DNA of 64,000 nt from CAXBNB01 sp040151475 (GCF_040151475.1 NZ_JBDKWG010000138.1:92127-156126); one strand, 5' to 3'; counted from the first letter of the stretch, positions 1-9,022 are shown. Made by a program: numbers and translations. Notes: generated by a model from the letters alone, not told the origin.

Positions 1-1441
1 TCATGATACCATTCGCATCAATGTCAAATGTTACTTCGATCTGAGGAATTCCCCTTGGAGATGGTGGAATACCATCCAAATGAAATCTTCCGATTGTCCT
101 GTTGTGAGCAGCCATAGGTCTTTCTCCCTGCAAAACATGAATCTCCACAGAAGGCTGATTGTCGGCAGCAGTTGAGAAGGTTTCTGATTTTTTAGTTGGA
201 ATGGTTGTGTTCGACTCGATCAATTTGGTGAACACACCGCCCATGGTTTCAATACCCAATGATAATGGCGTTACATCAAGAAGCAATACATCTTTAACTT
301 CTCCAGTTAATACACCACCCTGAATAGCAGCTCCAATAGCAACCACTTCATCGGGGTTTACACCTTTAGATGGCTTTTTGCCAAAGAATTTTTCTACTTC
401 TTCCTGAATGATTGGAATCCTTGTAGATCCACCCACCAATATTACTTCATCAATATCTGACAAAGAAAGTCCGGAATCCTTGAGTGCTTTTTTCACTGGC
501 TCCATAGACCTTTTCACAAGGCTATCAGCCAATTGCTCAAATTTAGCTCTGGTCAACTTCCTTACCAAGTGCTTAGGCACACCATCAACAGGCATGATAT
601 AAGGCAAATTAACTTCTGTCTCCGTAGAACTTGACAATTCTATTTTAGCTTTTTCAGCAGCTTCCTTCAATCTCTGAAGAGCCATAGGGTCTTTTCTCAA
701 ATCAATATTTTCATCAGAAAGAAATTCCTCAGCCAACCAGTTGATGATTACAGTATCAAAATCGTCTCCACCAAGGTGTACATCACCATTAGTGGATTTT
801 ACTTCGAATACCCCGTCACCCAATTCTAGTATGGAAATATCGAATGTACCACCACCAAGGTCATACACTGCGATTTTCATGTCTTTGTTTTTCTTATCAA
901 GGCCGTATGCCAATGCCGCAGCAGTAGGCTCATTAATGATCCTTTTTACTTCAAGGCCGGCTATAGCACCTGCTTCTTTTGTAGCTTGTCTTTCTGCATC
1001 GTTGAAGTATGCAGGAACAGTAATTACTGCTTCTTTTACTTCAGTTCCCAGATAGTCTTCAGCAGTTGACTTCATTTTTTGAAGGATCATAGCAGAAAGT
1101 TCCTGAGCCGTATATTTTCTGTCTCCAATAACTATTCTTATGGTATCATTGTTTCCACTTTCAACCTTATAAGAAACGCCCTTCTTTTCTTCAGAAATTT
1201 CTTTGAATTTCTTTCCCATAAACCTTTTTACAGAGCTTATAGTATTTTGTGGGTTAGTGATGGCCTGACGCTTTGCAGGATCTCCCACCTTTCTCTCTCC
1301 TTTTCCTCCATCTAAAAATGCTACGATGGATGGAGTTGTTCTCCTCCCTTCACTGTTGGGGATAACTACAGGCTCGTTACCTTCCATCACAGCTACGCAG
1401 GAATTGGTTGTACCCAAATCGATTCCTATTATTTTTCCCAT
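1..1441 (-). CDS. dnaK: Molecular chaperone DnaK (Hsp70), C-terminus cut by window edge
   Basis: ATP-dependent Hsp70 chaperone of the cytoplasm, working with DnaJ and GrpE in protein folding and stress recovery (known for the family). Translating the minus strand from the ATG at 1441 gives the classical start MGKIIGIDLGTTNSCVAVME, the phosphate-binding loop (AVYDLGGGTFDIS), the adenosine motif (VILVGGSTRIP) and the linker DVTPLSLGIET, followed by the start of the substrate-binding domain. About 480 codons are visible; the lid and C-terminal tail lie beyond position 1. No frameshift is seen in the visible part. It stands alone, with 190 nt between its start and the next gene, and that gap holds a repeat shared with the htpG upstream region, which fits heat-shock control. 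Confidence 0.97.
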   Translation of the reverse strand, partial: MGKIIGIDLGTTNSCVAVMEGNEPVVIPNSEGRRTTPSIVAFLDGGKGERKVGDPAKRQAITNPQNTISSVKRFMGKKFKEISEEKKGVSYKVESGNNDTIRIVIGDRKYTAQELSAMILQKMKSTAEDYLGTEVKEAVITVPAYFNDAERQATKEAGAIAGLEVKRIINEPTAAALAYGLDKKNKDMKIAVYDLGGGTFDISILELGDGVFEVKSTNGDVHLGGDDFDTVIINWLAEEFLSDENIDLRKDPMALQRLKEAAEKAKIELSSSTETEVNLPYIMPVDGVPKHLVRKLTRAKFEQLADSLVKRSMEPVKKALKDSGLSLSDIDEVILVGGSTRIPIIQEEVEKFFGKKPSKGVNPDEVVAIGAAIQGGVLTGEVKDVLLLDVTPLSLGIETMGGVFTKLIESNTTIPTKKSETFSTAADNQPSVEIHVLQGERPMAAHNRTIGRFHLDGIPPSPRGIPQIEVTFDIDANGIM

Positions 1442-1529
1442 GATAATTGTTTATACTTTTTTTAATTAAATTTCTCTTCTGCAAAGCTTTTATCAATGCT
1501 TGTGCCAATCGATATTACGGCTTTATTCT

Positions 1530-1543
1530 GTGACATATTGTCA
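1530..1543 (-). promoter_or_regulatory. Inverted-repeat motif upstream of dnaK, shared with htpG
   Basis: The plus-strand sequence GTGACATATTGTCA contains a TGACA/TGTCA inverted repeat about 90 nt before the dnaK start. A 12-of-14 match (GTGACATGTTGACA) lies upstream of htpG at 4653-4666. Here the motif is followed by the tandem repeat TGTCAGAA-TGTCAGAA (1540-1555). The shared position before two heat-shock chaperone genes suggests a regulator or sigma-factor site; which protein reads it is unknown. Confidence 0.45.
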
Positions 1544-1631
1544 GAATGTCAGAACTGATTTGATATAAATGAAAAAATTGGCTGAATTTATAGCACCGGA
1601 GAATGTAGTTAGCTGATGCTTTTTCTAAAGG

Positions 1632-2462
1632 TTATTTCTTAGAAACGTCATAAATGGGCTTTCCCCGTTCATCCCATTCCCGGATAATAGAAGGCCGGAA
1701 TGATTCATCAAAAGGATCATCACCATATTGTATCTGTCTCTTTTTCCTGTTTCTAATGTCGTAGTACTCTGTCCATATACCAACCTTCCCGTCAAAATGA
1801 TACTCACCTCTTACGGCTACATTTCCACTTTCATAAAAAGCATAGTAGTTTCCTTCCTTCTCTCCAAAATGGACAGGAATAATTTCCTTTATTTGTTTTC
1901 TCCCACGATCATAGTATTGCACTCTTGATTCCTTGGGCCATCCTTTGTAATATTTCTCCTTGCTTTGCAGGATATCATATTTATTCCACTCAGACCATCG
2001 GGCATGCTTTGTGCCTTTATAATACACCCCCTCTTCCAACAACTGATCTCCTAACATCTTCTTATAAGGTCCATGAAGAATACCTGCATTATCCTTATCA
2101 ATTTTTCTCGAATTGACAATTTTCCTTTTCTTAAAGTCATACCAATATATGTCCCTGACATATTGATCCGGCTCTTCGTATTCTTTTAAGTAGTGAAATA
2201 ATTCTAAAACCACTTTGTCTCCAAATCCGGTACGGACAAATCCCTTTTTAGTCCTTACTCCATAGAAAGTTCCCTTTTTTACTTTCTTTTCCTTGGGCGA
2301 TTTAATTTCAACTTCACTTTCTGCTTCCATATCCAGAGTCAGAGGGGTATCATAATTGATTTCAAACAAATCGACTTCCTCTTCCTGTGCATAGGTTTCC
2401 ATTACTCCCAAAAAAGTAACAGAACAGGTAAACAATATGTATTTAATAAAATCTGGTTTCAT
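1632..2462 (-). CDS. Secreted MORN-repeat-like protein of unknown function
   Basis: Exported protein of about 276 residues with no recognised enzymatic role. I chose the ATG at 2462 because it begins a normal signal peptide (MKPDFIKYILFTCSVTFLGV, cleaved near ETYAQ); an in-frame ATG ten codons upstream would put charged residues in front of it. The middle and C-terminal part has degenerate repeats of the type GxYxxGxxxGxWxxYY (for example YYAFYESGNVAVRGEYHFDG followed by KVGIWTEYYD), as in MORN or YwqK-like proteins. In known proteins these repeats form elongated beta-sheets that mediate binding. It lies between dnaK and htpG, each with its own upstream region, so it is probably transcribed alone. 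It could also be described only as a Bacteroidota conserved hypothetical. Confidence 0.75.
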   Translation of the reverse strand: MKPDFIKYILFTCSVTFLGVMETYAQEEEVDLFEINYDTPLTLDMEAESEVEIKSPKEKKVKKGTFYGVRTKKGFVRTGFGDKVVLELFHYLKEYEEPDQYVRDIYWYDFKKRKIVNSRKIDKDNAGILHGPYKKMLGDQLLEEGVYYKGTKHARWSEWNKYDILQSKEKYYKGWPKESRVQYYDRGRKQIKEIIPVHFGEKEGNYYAFYESGNVAVRGEYHFDGKVGIWTEYYDIRNRKKRQIQYGDDPFDESFRPSIIREWDERGKPIYDVSKK

Positions 2463-2571
2463 GGTAAATTCGCTAACGAATAAATCACTCAATTATTTCT
2501 GAAAAATAAAATTACATGGAATCCATGAGATAAGTACACAAAAAACAGCTATTATAAGGATTACAAAATAT

Positions 2572-2596
2572 AAAAGCCGGAAATATTCCGGCTTTT
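2572..2596 (-). terminator. Rho-independent terminator of htpG
   Basis: Perfect 10-bp stem AAAAGCCGGA / TCCGGCTTTT with loop AATAT, 29 nt beyond the htpG stop codon. The T run of the right arm follows on the minus strand. Confidence 0.85.
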
Positions 2597-2624
2597 AGAA
2601 ATTTACCTTTTAATGTCTGTTATG

Positions 2625-4535
2625 TTATTCCGCAGACAGCTCAACAGACCTTTTAATGAAATTGGTCAATTTAGCTCCTGACAACAAGTTTTGTGACAGC
2701 AATGCAAGATCGTATGCTTGTCTGGCCAATTGTTCTTTAGCTTCGTCATTGTCTGCCTTCAGAATTTTAGCAATCAAATTATGATTGGCATTGATAGCCA
2801 CATTGTATTGATCCGGCATGTCTCCTCCCATCATGAACATACCTCCACCACCACCGGTTTTGGCCATGTCTTTCATTCTTCTCATAAACTCCGGCATAGT
2901 TACAATTACGGGCATTTCATCACTCGGTAATGACTCCACAGATACTGTATTGTTTTTATCATTGATTGCTTTGTCAAACAACTCTTTAAGAGCAGTCTTT
3001 TCGTCTTCTGATAAAACAGATTCTACCTTCTCATCCTTGTCAATCAACTTATCAACTGTATCGGCATCTACTCTTTTCAAGCTGACGCCTTCCACTTTTT
3101 GCTCCAGGTGATTGATAAAATGACTGTCAAGCTGACCATCAAGTTTCAACACATCATAAGCCCTGTTTTTTGCCGATGAAATGAAAGTATCCTGTTTTGC
3201 AGGCTCGGTAGCATATAGCATTACCAGCTTTTTGTCTTTATCTTCCTGATTGGTTTTGATAAGCTCTTTGTATTCTTCAATGGTAAAGAATTTGTCTTCA
3301 GTGTTTTGAAGTAAGACAAAATCTTTTGCCTTATCATTGAATTTCTCTTCACTCAACATGCCATATTTCACAAAAAGTCCAATATCAGACCATTTGTCTT
3401 CAAACGCTTTTCTGTCATTTTTGAAAAGTTCTGAAAGCTTATCAGCTACTTTTTTGGTAATGTACGAGTTGATTTTCTTCACATTACCATCGGCTTGCAA
3501 AAAGCTTCTTGATACATTCAGAGGAATATCAGGAGAATCGATCACACCATGAAGCAACATTAAAAACTCAGGAACAACATCCTTCACTTCATCGGTAATA
3601 AACACCTGACGTGAATACAATTGGATTTTGTTTTTCTGAATTTCAAAGTCATTCTTAATTTTTGGGAAGTACAAAATCCCTGTGAGGTTAAATGGATAAT
3701 CTACGTTCAAATGGATCCAGAACAACGGATCTTCTGAGAATGGATACAACTCCTTATAAAATGCTAGGTAATCTTCGTCCTTTAGTTCCGAAGGAGCTTT
3801 AGTCCAAAGCGGTATAGGGTTGTTTATGATGTTATCCTTCTTAACAGTTTTCCACTTCGTTTTGCCCTCTTTGTCTTTTCCGTCTTCTACGCTTTCATCT
3901 TTTTCTCCAAACCTGATTTCTACGGGTAAAAACTTACAATACTTATCAAGGATTCCCTGGATGCGTTGTTTATCCAAAAATTCTTTAGAGTCCTCATTGA
4001 TATGAAGAATAATATCCGTTCCCCTGTTTTTTCTTTTTCCCTTAGAAATCTCAAATTCCGTAGAACCATCACAAACCCACTTGGCTGGTTCTGATCCTTC
4101 CACATACGATAGTGAATTGATTTCAACTTTGTCAGAAACCATAAATGCTGAGTAGAAACCCAATCCGAAATGCCCAATGATTTGCTGAGCATCTTCTTTA
4201 TCTTTATATTTTTCTACAAACTCCGTAGCACCGGAAAAAGCAATTTGATTAATGTATTTTTTAATATCATCAGCTGTCATCCCAATACCATTATCGCTGA
4301 CAGTGATGGTTTTTTTCTTTTCGTCAAAGCTCACATCAATTTTAAGATCACCCAGTTCTCCGGCATACTCTCCCAGAGAAGAAAGCCTTTTTATCTTTTG
4401 TGATGCATCTACAGCATTCGAAACCAACTCCCTCAGGAAAATTTCATGATCCGAATACAAGAATTTTTTGATGATTGGAAAAATGTTCTCCGTGTGAATG
4501 GAAATGTTGCCTTTCTCTTTCGTTTTAGTACTCAT
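2625..4535 (-). CDS. htpG: Molecular chaperone HtpG (Hsp90)
   Basis: Cytoplasmic ATP-dependent dimeric Hsp90 chaperone (family knowledge). The 636-aa product shows the GHKL ATPase fold in order: FLRELVSNAVDAS, DNGIGMT, and GHFGLGFYSAFMV, followed by the middle domain (PLWTKAPSELKDEDYLAFYK, SRQVFITD) and the C-terminal dimerisation domain ending in RSVELSAE. The length is slightly above the roughly 625 aa usual for bacterial HtpG and includes a Gly-rich insert GGGGGMFMMGG near residue 570. The start is supported by the conserved N-terminal alignment (GNISIHTENIFPIIKKFLYS). It has its own terminator and an upstream motif shared with dnaK, so it is probably a monocistronic heat-shock gene. Confidence 0.98.
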   Translation of the reverse strand: MSTKTKEKGNISIHTENIFPIIKKFLYSDHEIFLRELVSNAVDASQKIKRLSSLGEYAGELGDLKIDVSFDEKKKTITVSDNGIGMTADDIKKYINQIAFSGATEFVEKYKDKEDAQQIIGHFGLGFYSAFMVSDKVEINSLSYVEGSEPAKWVCDGSTEFEISKGKRKNRGTDIILHINEDSKEFLDKQRIQGILDKYCKFLPVEIRFGEKDESVEDGKDKEGKTKWKTVKKDNIINNPIPLWTKAPSELKDEDYLAFYKELYPFSEDPLFWIHLNVDYPFNLTGILYFPKIKNDFEIQKNKIQLYSRQVFITDEVKDVVPEFLMLLHGVIDSPDIPLNVSRSFLQADGNVKKINSYITKKVADKLSELFKNDRKAFEDKWSDIGLFVKYGMLSEEKFNDKAKDFVLLQNTEDKFFTIEEYKELIKTNQEDKDKKLVMLYATEPAKQDTFISSAKNRAYDVLKLDGQLDSHFINHLEQKVEGVSLKRVDADTVDKLIDKDEKVESVLSEDEKTALKELFDKAINDKNNTVSVESLPSDEMPVIVTMPEFMRRMKDMAKTGGGGGMFMMGGDMPDQYNVAINANHNLIAKILKADNDEAKEQLARQAYDLALLSQNLLSGAKLTNFIKRSVELSAE

Positions 4536-4652
4536 TTTTATCTCTAATTATTTTGAATAGATTTTATCAGAACCCCGGGAAGCCCCAAAGAACTCTTTTA
4601 CCAGACAGCTTGGATTACAAAAGCTGTTCCAATCCTAAAAATTCGGCTTTAA

Positions 4653-4666
4653 GTGACATGTTGACA
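4653..4666 (-). promoter_or_regulatory. Motif upstream of htpG, shared with dnaK
   Basis: GTGACATGTTGACA on the plus strand matches the dnaK upstream site (1530-1543) at 12 of 14 bases, about 118 nt before the htpG start. It is a candidate heat-shock operator or promoter part; no regulator gene is visible in the window. Confidence 0.4.
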
Positions 4667-4742
4667 TAATAGTAGGAGAATTTTGACAGACTTATGCCAT
4701 CTGCTACTCAAAATATGTTCTGGACAATAACTGTGATTTGAA

Positions 4743-5234
4743 TTACCTGATCCTGTCCGCCGAGCGTACCAGATTTTCGTCTCTGCGAATAAATCTATTG
4801 GCCAGGGCATTAAAAAACAAAGCTGTAGCAGAAAAGTAAAAACCCGGCAAATAAGCTGCCGGAGCTAATGGTGGCAACACTTTTTCTGCATCAAAAATAA
4901 AATAAACAGCAAAACCCAAACAAGCTCCTATTACTAAGGAATTGAGGGCTCCAAGTTTCATTTGCATTAATCTGTTTTCATATTTGAAAATAGAAAAAAC
5001 GGCAATAATTGCCGCTAATACCGCCAATCCTGCTACCGGATAAACGGGAGATTTACTTATTATTTCAGCTTCTTGTGTTTCCGCATTGGCTTTATCATGA
5101 ACAACTTCCCAGGCAGTCAGTGTAATTTTTTCTTTATTGTCAGTATCTACTTTTTGCCACAGTGGAAAAAACAACATCGTTATCATTGTTACGGCTACCA
5201 GCAAAAGAAATATGGATTGAATTCTTTGGATCAT
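4743..5234 (-). CDS. DUF4293 integral membrane protein
   Basis: Small four-helix membrane protein of 163 residues, matching the Bacteroidota DUF4293 family by its opening MIQRIQSIFLLLVAVTMITM and the layout of four hydrophobic segments (about residues 7-25, 68-84, 93-111 and 126-147). Between helices 1 and 2 lies an exported loop of about 40 residues. The C-terminus is short and basic (RFIRRDENLVRSADRIR). The family has no known function. The gene is transcribed alone in the direction of htpG. A 153-bp palindromic element separates it from cdaA upstream. Confidence 0.85.
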   Translation of the reverse strand: MIQRIQSIFLLLVAVTMITMLFFPLWQKVDTDNKEKITLTAWEVVHDKANAETQEAEIISKSPVYPVAGLAVLAAIIAVFSIFKYENRLMQMKLGALNSLVIGACLGFAVYFIFDAEKVLPPLAPAAYLPGFYFSATALFFNALANRFIRRDENLVRSADRIR

Positions 5235-5298
5235 CTTCTAATTTTTTGGCAAAAGTAAAAAAGATGCAATTAGATTTGGTGAAAAATTTGCTATTTAT

Positions 5299-5451
5299 CA
5301 GGGTAAGCGCATTTAAAAATTCTTACTATTCCCTGAACCCCTGCCTCATCGGCAGACGGGTATTCAGGGGTCTCTTAGGGTTGACTGTGACTTTAAAAGA
5401 TACCGCAACTGGTAGGGTAAGGAGGTTTTATTTTTAAATGCGTTTACCCTG
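5299..5451. repeat. 153-bp palindromic intergenic element with 22-bp terminal inverted repeats
   Basis: The 22-nt ends at 5299-5320 and 5430-5451 are reverse complements with one mismatch (CAGGGTAAGCGCATTTAAAA against CAGGGTAAACGCATTTAAAA as read inward). Inside is a second hairpin with outer arms CCCTGAA (5331-5337) and TTCAGGG (5363-5369) and inner arms CTGCC/GGCAG (5341-5345, 5351-5355). The element encodes no plausible protein and resembles a MITE or REP-type unit. It lies between DUF4293 and cdaA. Confidence 0.7.
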
Positions 5452-5479
5452 AAGGTTTGACTCAGAAAACACTCTTTTG

Positions 5480-6385
5480 TTAAGTAGCAACCTTAATCTT
5501 GTCTTCTGCTGCTTTGTTTTTGGATTTCAACTTTTCAAGAACAGACGCATCTTTGTTTTTAGTGTCTTTATCCTGCTCTGTTTCTTTGTTGTAAAGGTAT
5601 TCATTGATACGGTTTCTCACTTCCTGAGTAGAAAGATTAAATTCCATAAATCCGGCACGGGCACACGACAACTGACCTGTCTCCTCTGAGACAATAATTG
5701 TCAAACTATCTGTTGCCTCCGACATTCCAAGAGCAGCCCTGTGACGCAATCCGTAAATTGCCGGAAGGTTGTCTTGCTCGGAAACAGGCAAGATACACCT
5801 TGCTGCAATGATATTATTATTATTGATAATTACAGCACCATCATGCAAAGGACTATGGCGGTTGAATATAGAAAGTAATAATCTTTTTGAAACCAAAGCA
5901 TCCAGTCTGTCTCCGGAATTGGCATAAAATTTCAATTCTGAGTTTCTGGAGAAAACTATTAATGCACCTGTATTTGATCCTCCCATAGATTTGATCGCTT
6001 CAATTACGGGAGTAACATTCAGGTGCTCATTGTCATATTTATCTCTCCAGAGCTGCTTGAGGCTTTTGATGATATTTCCTTCATCAAACAAAGTAGTTTT
6101 ACCTAAAAGCAATAAAAACTTCCTTATTTCCTGCTGGAAAAGAACAATGACTGCTATCACACCAACACCCATAAACTGACCCAAAATACTACTGAGCAAC
6201 TCCATGTTAGCGGCTTTCACCACAAGAAATAATAAATAGAGAAATAAGAAACCAAGAAAGATTTTGATGGCTACACTTCCCTTCATCAGTTTGTAGATCT
6301 GATAAAGCAAAATACTCACCATGCCGATATCAATTAAATCGACCCAGCTTATTTCTAAAAACCCTATTTGAAATCCTAAAATCAA
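5480..6385 (-). CDS. cdaA: Membrane diadenylate cyclase CdaA
   Basis: Makes the second messenger c-di-AMP from two ATP at the membrane (family knowledge); in other bacteria c-di-AMP controls potassium, osmotic and cell-wall balance. The 301-aa protein has three N-terminal membrane helices (about residues 15-33, 38-58 and 68-86), then the DAC domain with both catalytic signatures: DGA at 182-184 (HSPLHDGAVII) and RHR at 214-216 (GLRHRAALGMSE). The C-terminal 40 residues are Lys/Glu-rich and probably disordered. Its ATG overlaps the folP stop by 4 nt, a translational coupling that is widespread in Bacteroidota. Confidence 0.95.
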   Translation of the reverse strand: MILGFQIGFLEISWVDLIDIGMVSILLYQIYKLMKGSVAIKIFLGFLFLYLLFLVVKAANMELLSSILGQFMGVGVIAVIVLFQQEIRKFLLLLGKTTLFDEGNIIKSLKQLWRDKYDNEHLNVTPVIEAIKSMGGSNTGALIVFSRNSELKFYANSGDRLDALVSKRLLLSIFNRHSPLHDGAVIINNNNIIAARCILPVSEQDNLPAIYGLRHRAALGMSEATDSLTIIVSEETGQLSCARAGFMEFNLSTQEVRNRINEYLYNKETEQDKDTKNKDASVLEKLKSKNKAAEDKIKVAT

Positions 6386-7218
6386 TTGCTTATAGTTAGT
6401 TTATACAATTCAATGGTTTCCATAGCTTCCTTAACATCGTGCACACGCAAAATTGATGCCCCTTTCATGAGGCAGGTATTGTTCAATGCGGTAGTCCCGT
6501 TGAGTGCCTCATCGGCAGTTATCCCCAGCGACTTCCATATCATCGACTTTCTGGATACACCACATAGAATTGGTTTGTCCAAAAAGTTTAATAATTCCAA
6601 CTTGTTTAATAATTCAAAATTTTGATCGAGGGTCTTTGCAAATCCGAAACCGGGATCTATGATGACATCCGATACACCCTGGGCATTTAACAATTTTATT
6701 CGGGCATTAAAATAATCAATTATTTCTGAAATCAGGTTATCATATACGGTTAATTTTGACATTGTCTGAGGATTTCCTCTCATATGCATCATAATGTATG
6801 GTACTTTGAGGTCAGCAACAGTTTCAAACATCTTATCATCAAGTCCTCCGGCGGAAATGTCATTGACAATTGATACGCCATTTTCTATAGTTTGTTTAGC
6901 AACCTCGGAACGGAATGTATCTATTGAAATTACCGCTTCGGGAAATTCTTTAAGTATAGATTCTACCCCATGAATGGCATTATTTGCTTCTGTTTCTACT
7001 GGAATATCCACCGCTCCAGGTCTGCTCGAATATGCCCCTACATCCAAAATAGCAGCTCCTTCAGACAGCATTTTTTCAGCTTTACCCAACAGGTCTTGGT
7101 CGTTTTTTATTTTTCCACCATCATAAAACGAATCAGCTGTAAGGTTGATAATTCCCATTACGACAGGGCTTGAAATATCCAATAGAGATCCATTTATATT
7201 TAAAGATGATTTTGGCAT
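6382..7218 (-). CDS. folP: Dihydropteroate synthase
   Basis: Condenses para-aminobenzoate with 6-hydroxymethyl-dihydropterin diphosphate in folate synthesis; family target of sulfonamides. The 278-aa TIM barrel shows the pterin/diphosphate motif GIINLTADSFYDGG near residue 22 (most homologs have NVTPDSF; here Ala replaces Pro), AAILDVGAYSSRPGA, VSIVNDISAGG, DVIIDPGFGFAKT and the C-terminal ILRVHDV. The length is normal. It is the first gene of the folP-cdaA pair and diverges from the DUF1599 gene across a 68-nt gap. Confidence 0.96.
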   Translation of the reverse strand: MPKSSLNINGSLLDISSPVVMGIINLTADSFYDGGKIKNDQDLLGKAEKMLSEGAAILDVGAYSSRPGAVDIPVETEANNAIHGVESILKEFPEAVISIDTFRSEVAKQTIENGVSIVNDISAGGLDDKMFETVADLKVPYIMMHMRGNPQTMSKLTVYDNLISEIIDYFNARIKLLNAQGVSDVIIDPGFGFAKTLDQNFELLNKLELLNFLDKPILCGVSRKSMIWKSLGITADEALNGTTALNNTCLMKGASILRVHDVKEAMETIELYKLTISN

Positions 7219-7286
7219 GGGTAGTCTGGTAATTGAATCCGATTTGGTTAATTTTGGATGATTTTTTTATGAAAAAGATTTAGAAA

Positions 7287-7829
7287 GTGGAAGAAACTAC
7301 AATTGGCGAATATACTCAAGTTATAAAGGCTTGTAAAGATATTTTTGAAAAGAAAACCAAGGATTATGGTACCGCCTGGAGGATACTGAGACTTCCATCT
7401 ATCACAGACCAGATTTATATAAAAGCCCAAAGAATCAGGTCAATACAGGAAAAGGGCACACAAAAAGTGGATGAAGGAATCTCCGGAGAATTTGTTGCCA
7501 TCATCAATTACTGCATCATGGCGGTGATCCAGACAAAACTGGAATCAAACACTGAACTGGAAATAGAATATTCCAAACTGGAACCGCTCTATGATGAAAT
7601 TGCTGAGGACACTCTAAACCTGCTCAAGAACAAAAACCATGATTACGGGGAAGCCTGGAGGGAAATGAGGGTATCTTCCATCACAGACATCATCCTGATG
7701 AAGCTCTTGAGGACTAAGCAAATAGAAGACAACAATGGACGAACGTTGATTTCGGAAGGAGTTGTGGCTAACTACCAAGACATGATCAACTATTCGGTGT
7801 TTGCCTTGATAAAAATGGGGTTTGTGTGA
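7287..7829 (+). CDS. DUF1599 protein with two tandem repeats
   Basis: The 180-aa protein consists of two copies of the same unit. Residues of about 14-85 carry KTKDYGTAWRILRLPSITDQ and residues of about 104-175 carry KNHDYGEAWREMRVSSITDI, each followed by a helix that ends in NY and a conserved Ala. This is the DUF1599 family, which has been proposed to be linked to nucleotide modification; its reaction is not established. The start is a GTG at 7287, since the in-frame ATGs lie well inside the first repeat. It diverges from folP, an arrangement common in Bacteroidota. Confidence 0.85.
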   Translation: MEETTIGEYTQVIKACKDIFEKKTKDYGTAWRILRLPSITDQIYIKAQRIRSIQEKGTQKVDEGISGEFVAIINYCIMAVIQTKLESNTELEIEYSKLEPLYDEIAEDTLNLLKNKNHDYGEAWREMRVSSITDIILMKLLRTKQIEDNNGRTLISEGVVANYQDMINYSVFALIKMGFV

Positions 7830-7913
7830 TTGTTAAAACCTTGTTAACAAAATTAGATTTTAACTGAAACAAACAGGAAAAGATTAATTTTCCAAAACGA
7901 AAACTATATTAAT

Positions 7914-9008
7914 ATGAATGTAATCGCAGCAATTGTAAGGTTTTTAGTCGGAGGACTTTTTATTTTTTCAGGTTTAATCAAAATAAATGACCCTGTGGGT
8001 ACAGCCATAAAAATGGAGGAGTACTTTGAGGTATTTAGTTCAGACTTTGGCTCTTTCTTTCACATTTTTGTTCCTTACGCCCTGCCAATTGCTATATTTT
8101 TATGTGTGTTGGAGGTAGTACTGGGTCTGGCCATCATTCTGAATTACAGAACCAGCATTTCATTTATCGTGCTGATTGTATTGATATTCTTCTTTACGTT
8201 CCTCACTTTTTATTCTGCATATTTCAACAAAGTAACCGATTGTGGATGCTTTGGTGATGCTATAAAACTTACCCCCTGGCAGTCTTTTTATAAAGACATC
8301 ATACTGGTGGTTATGAGTATCTTTTTGTTCATCTTCAGTACTACCCAGCAATCACTCAAAGCCCAGAAAACATCCGATTATGTGCTTCTTATTTTTACAG
8401 CATTGAATATCGGACTTGCAGTATATGCAGTAAAACACCTTCCTTATATTGACTTTCGGGCTTACAAAATAGGAAACAATATTCCTGCGAATATGCAATC
8501 CTCTTCCGAGTTGATTTATGAATACATTATGGAAAAAGACGGGAAGGAATTTAAGTTTGAAACTTATCCCACAGATACCACTTACAAATACAAGGAAATG
8601 GTACTGACCAACCCTGAGGTACTTCCTAAAATCACAGACTTTGCTATATGGAATGATGACGGTGACTATACAGAAGATATGTTTGTTGGCAAAAAGCTGT
8701 TCCTTGTTATTTACGATGTATCCAAAACCAATAAGGAAAGCTTTTCCGAAGTAGTAAATCTTCAAACATCACTAGGAGATCAGGTAGAGGTAATTGCTCT
8801 TACTGCTTCCGATGCTGAAACATTCAAACTATTTCAAGACGAAACAGGCTTCAGTTCTCCCTTCTACTATACGGATGCAACAGTACTCAAAACCATCACC
8901 AGATCCAATCCCGGACTTTGGTTGCTTGATAATGGTACAGTGGTAGGAAAATGGCATTACAATGATGTCCCTGAATCCTCCACGGTACTTGGATTAGTTG
9001 GTCTTTAA
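7914..9008 (+). CDS. BT_3928-type protein: DoxX/MauE-like membrane domain with thioredoxin-like tail
   Basis: The 364-aa protein begins with four membrane helices of the DoxX/MauE kind (about residues 5-22, 49-77, 82-101 and 121-140), containing GGLFIFSGLIKINDPVGTAIK and the short cysteine motif TDCGCFGDA, followed by a fifth helix near 152-168. The part after residue 240 (DMFVGKKLFLVIYDVSKTNK onward) resembles a thioredoxin-like fold without a CxxC. The family is annotated only as BT_3928-type. MauE-like proteins are associated with disulfide chemistry in the periplasm, so a redox role is a reasonable inference. In many relatives it follows DUF1599 and precedes tpiA; here tpiA is absent and the next gene is convergent. 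Confidence 0.85.
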   Translation: MNVIAAIVRFLVGGLFIFSGLIKINDPVGTAIKMEEYFEVFSSDFGSFFHIFVPYALPIAIFLCVLEVVLGLAIILNYRTSISFIVLIVLIFFFTFLTFYSAYFNKVTDCGCFGDAIKLTPWQSFYKDIILVVMSIFLFIFSTTQQSLKAQKTSDYVLLIFTALNIGLAVYAVKHLPYIDFRAYKIGNNIPANMQSSSELIYEYIMEKDGKEFKFETYPTDTTYKYKEMVLTNPEVLPKITDFAIWNDDGDYTEDMFVGKKLFLVIYDVSKTNKESFSEVVNLQTSLGDQVEVIALTASDAETFKLFQDETGFSSPFYYTDATVLKTITRSNPGLWLLDNGTVVGKWHYNDVPESSTVLGLVGL

Positions 9009-9022
9009 ATCCAGACCAGAAA

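Noticed and set aside
8352..8765. Minus-strand frame of 137 codons inside the BT_3928-type gene
   Set aside because: It lies wholly inside a well-supported gene on the other strand and has low-complexity composition typical of a shadow frame.
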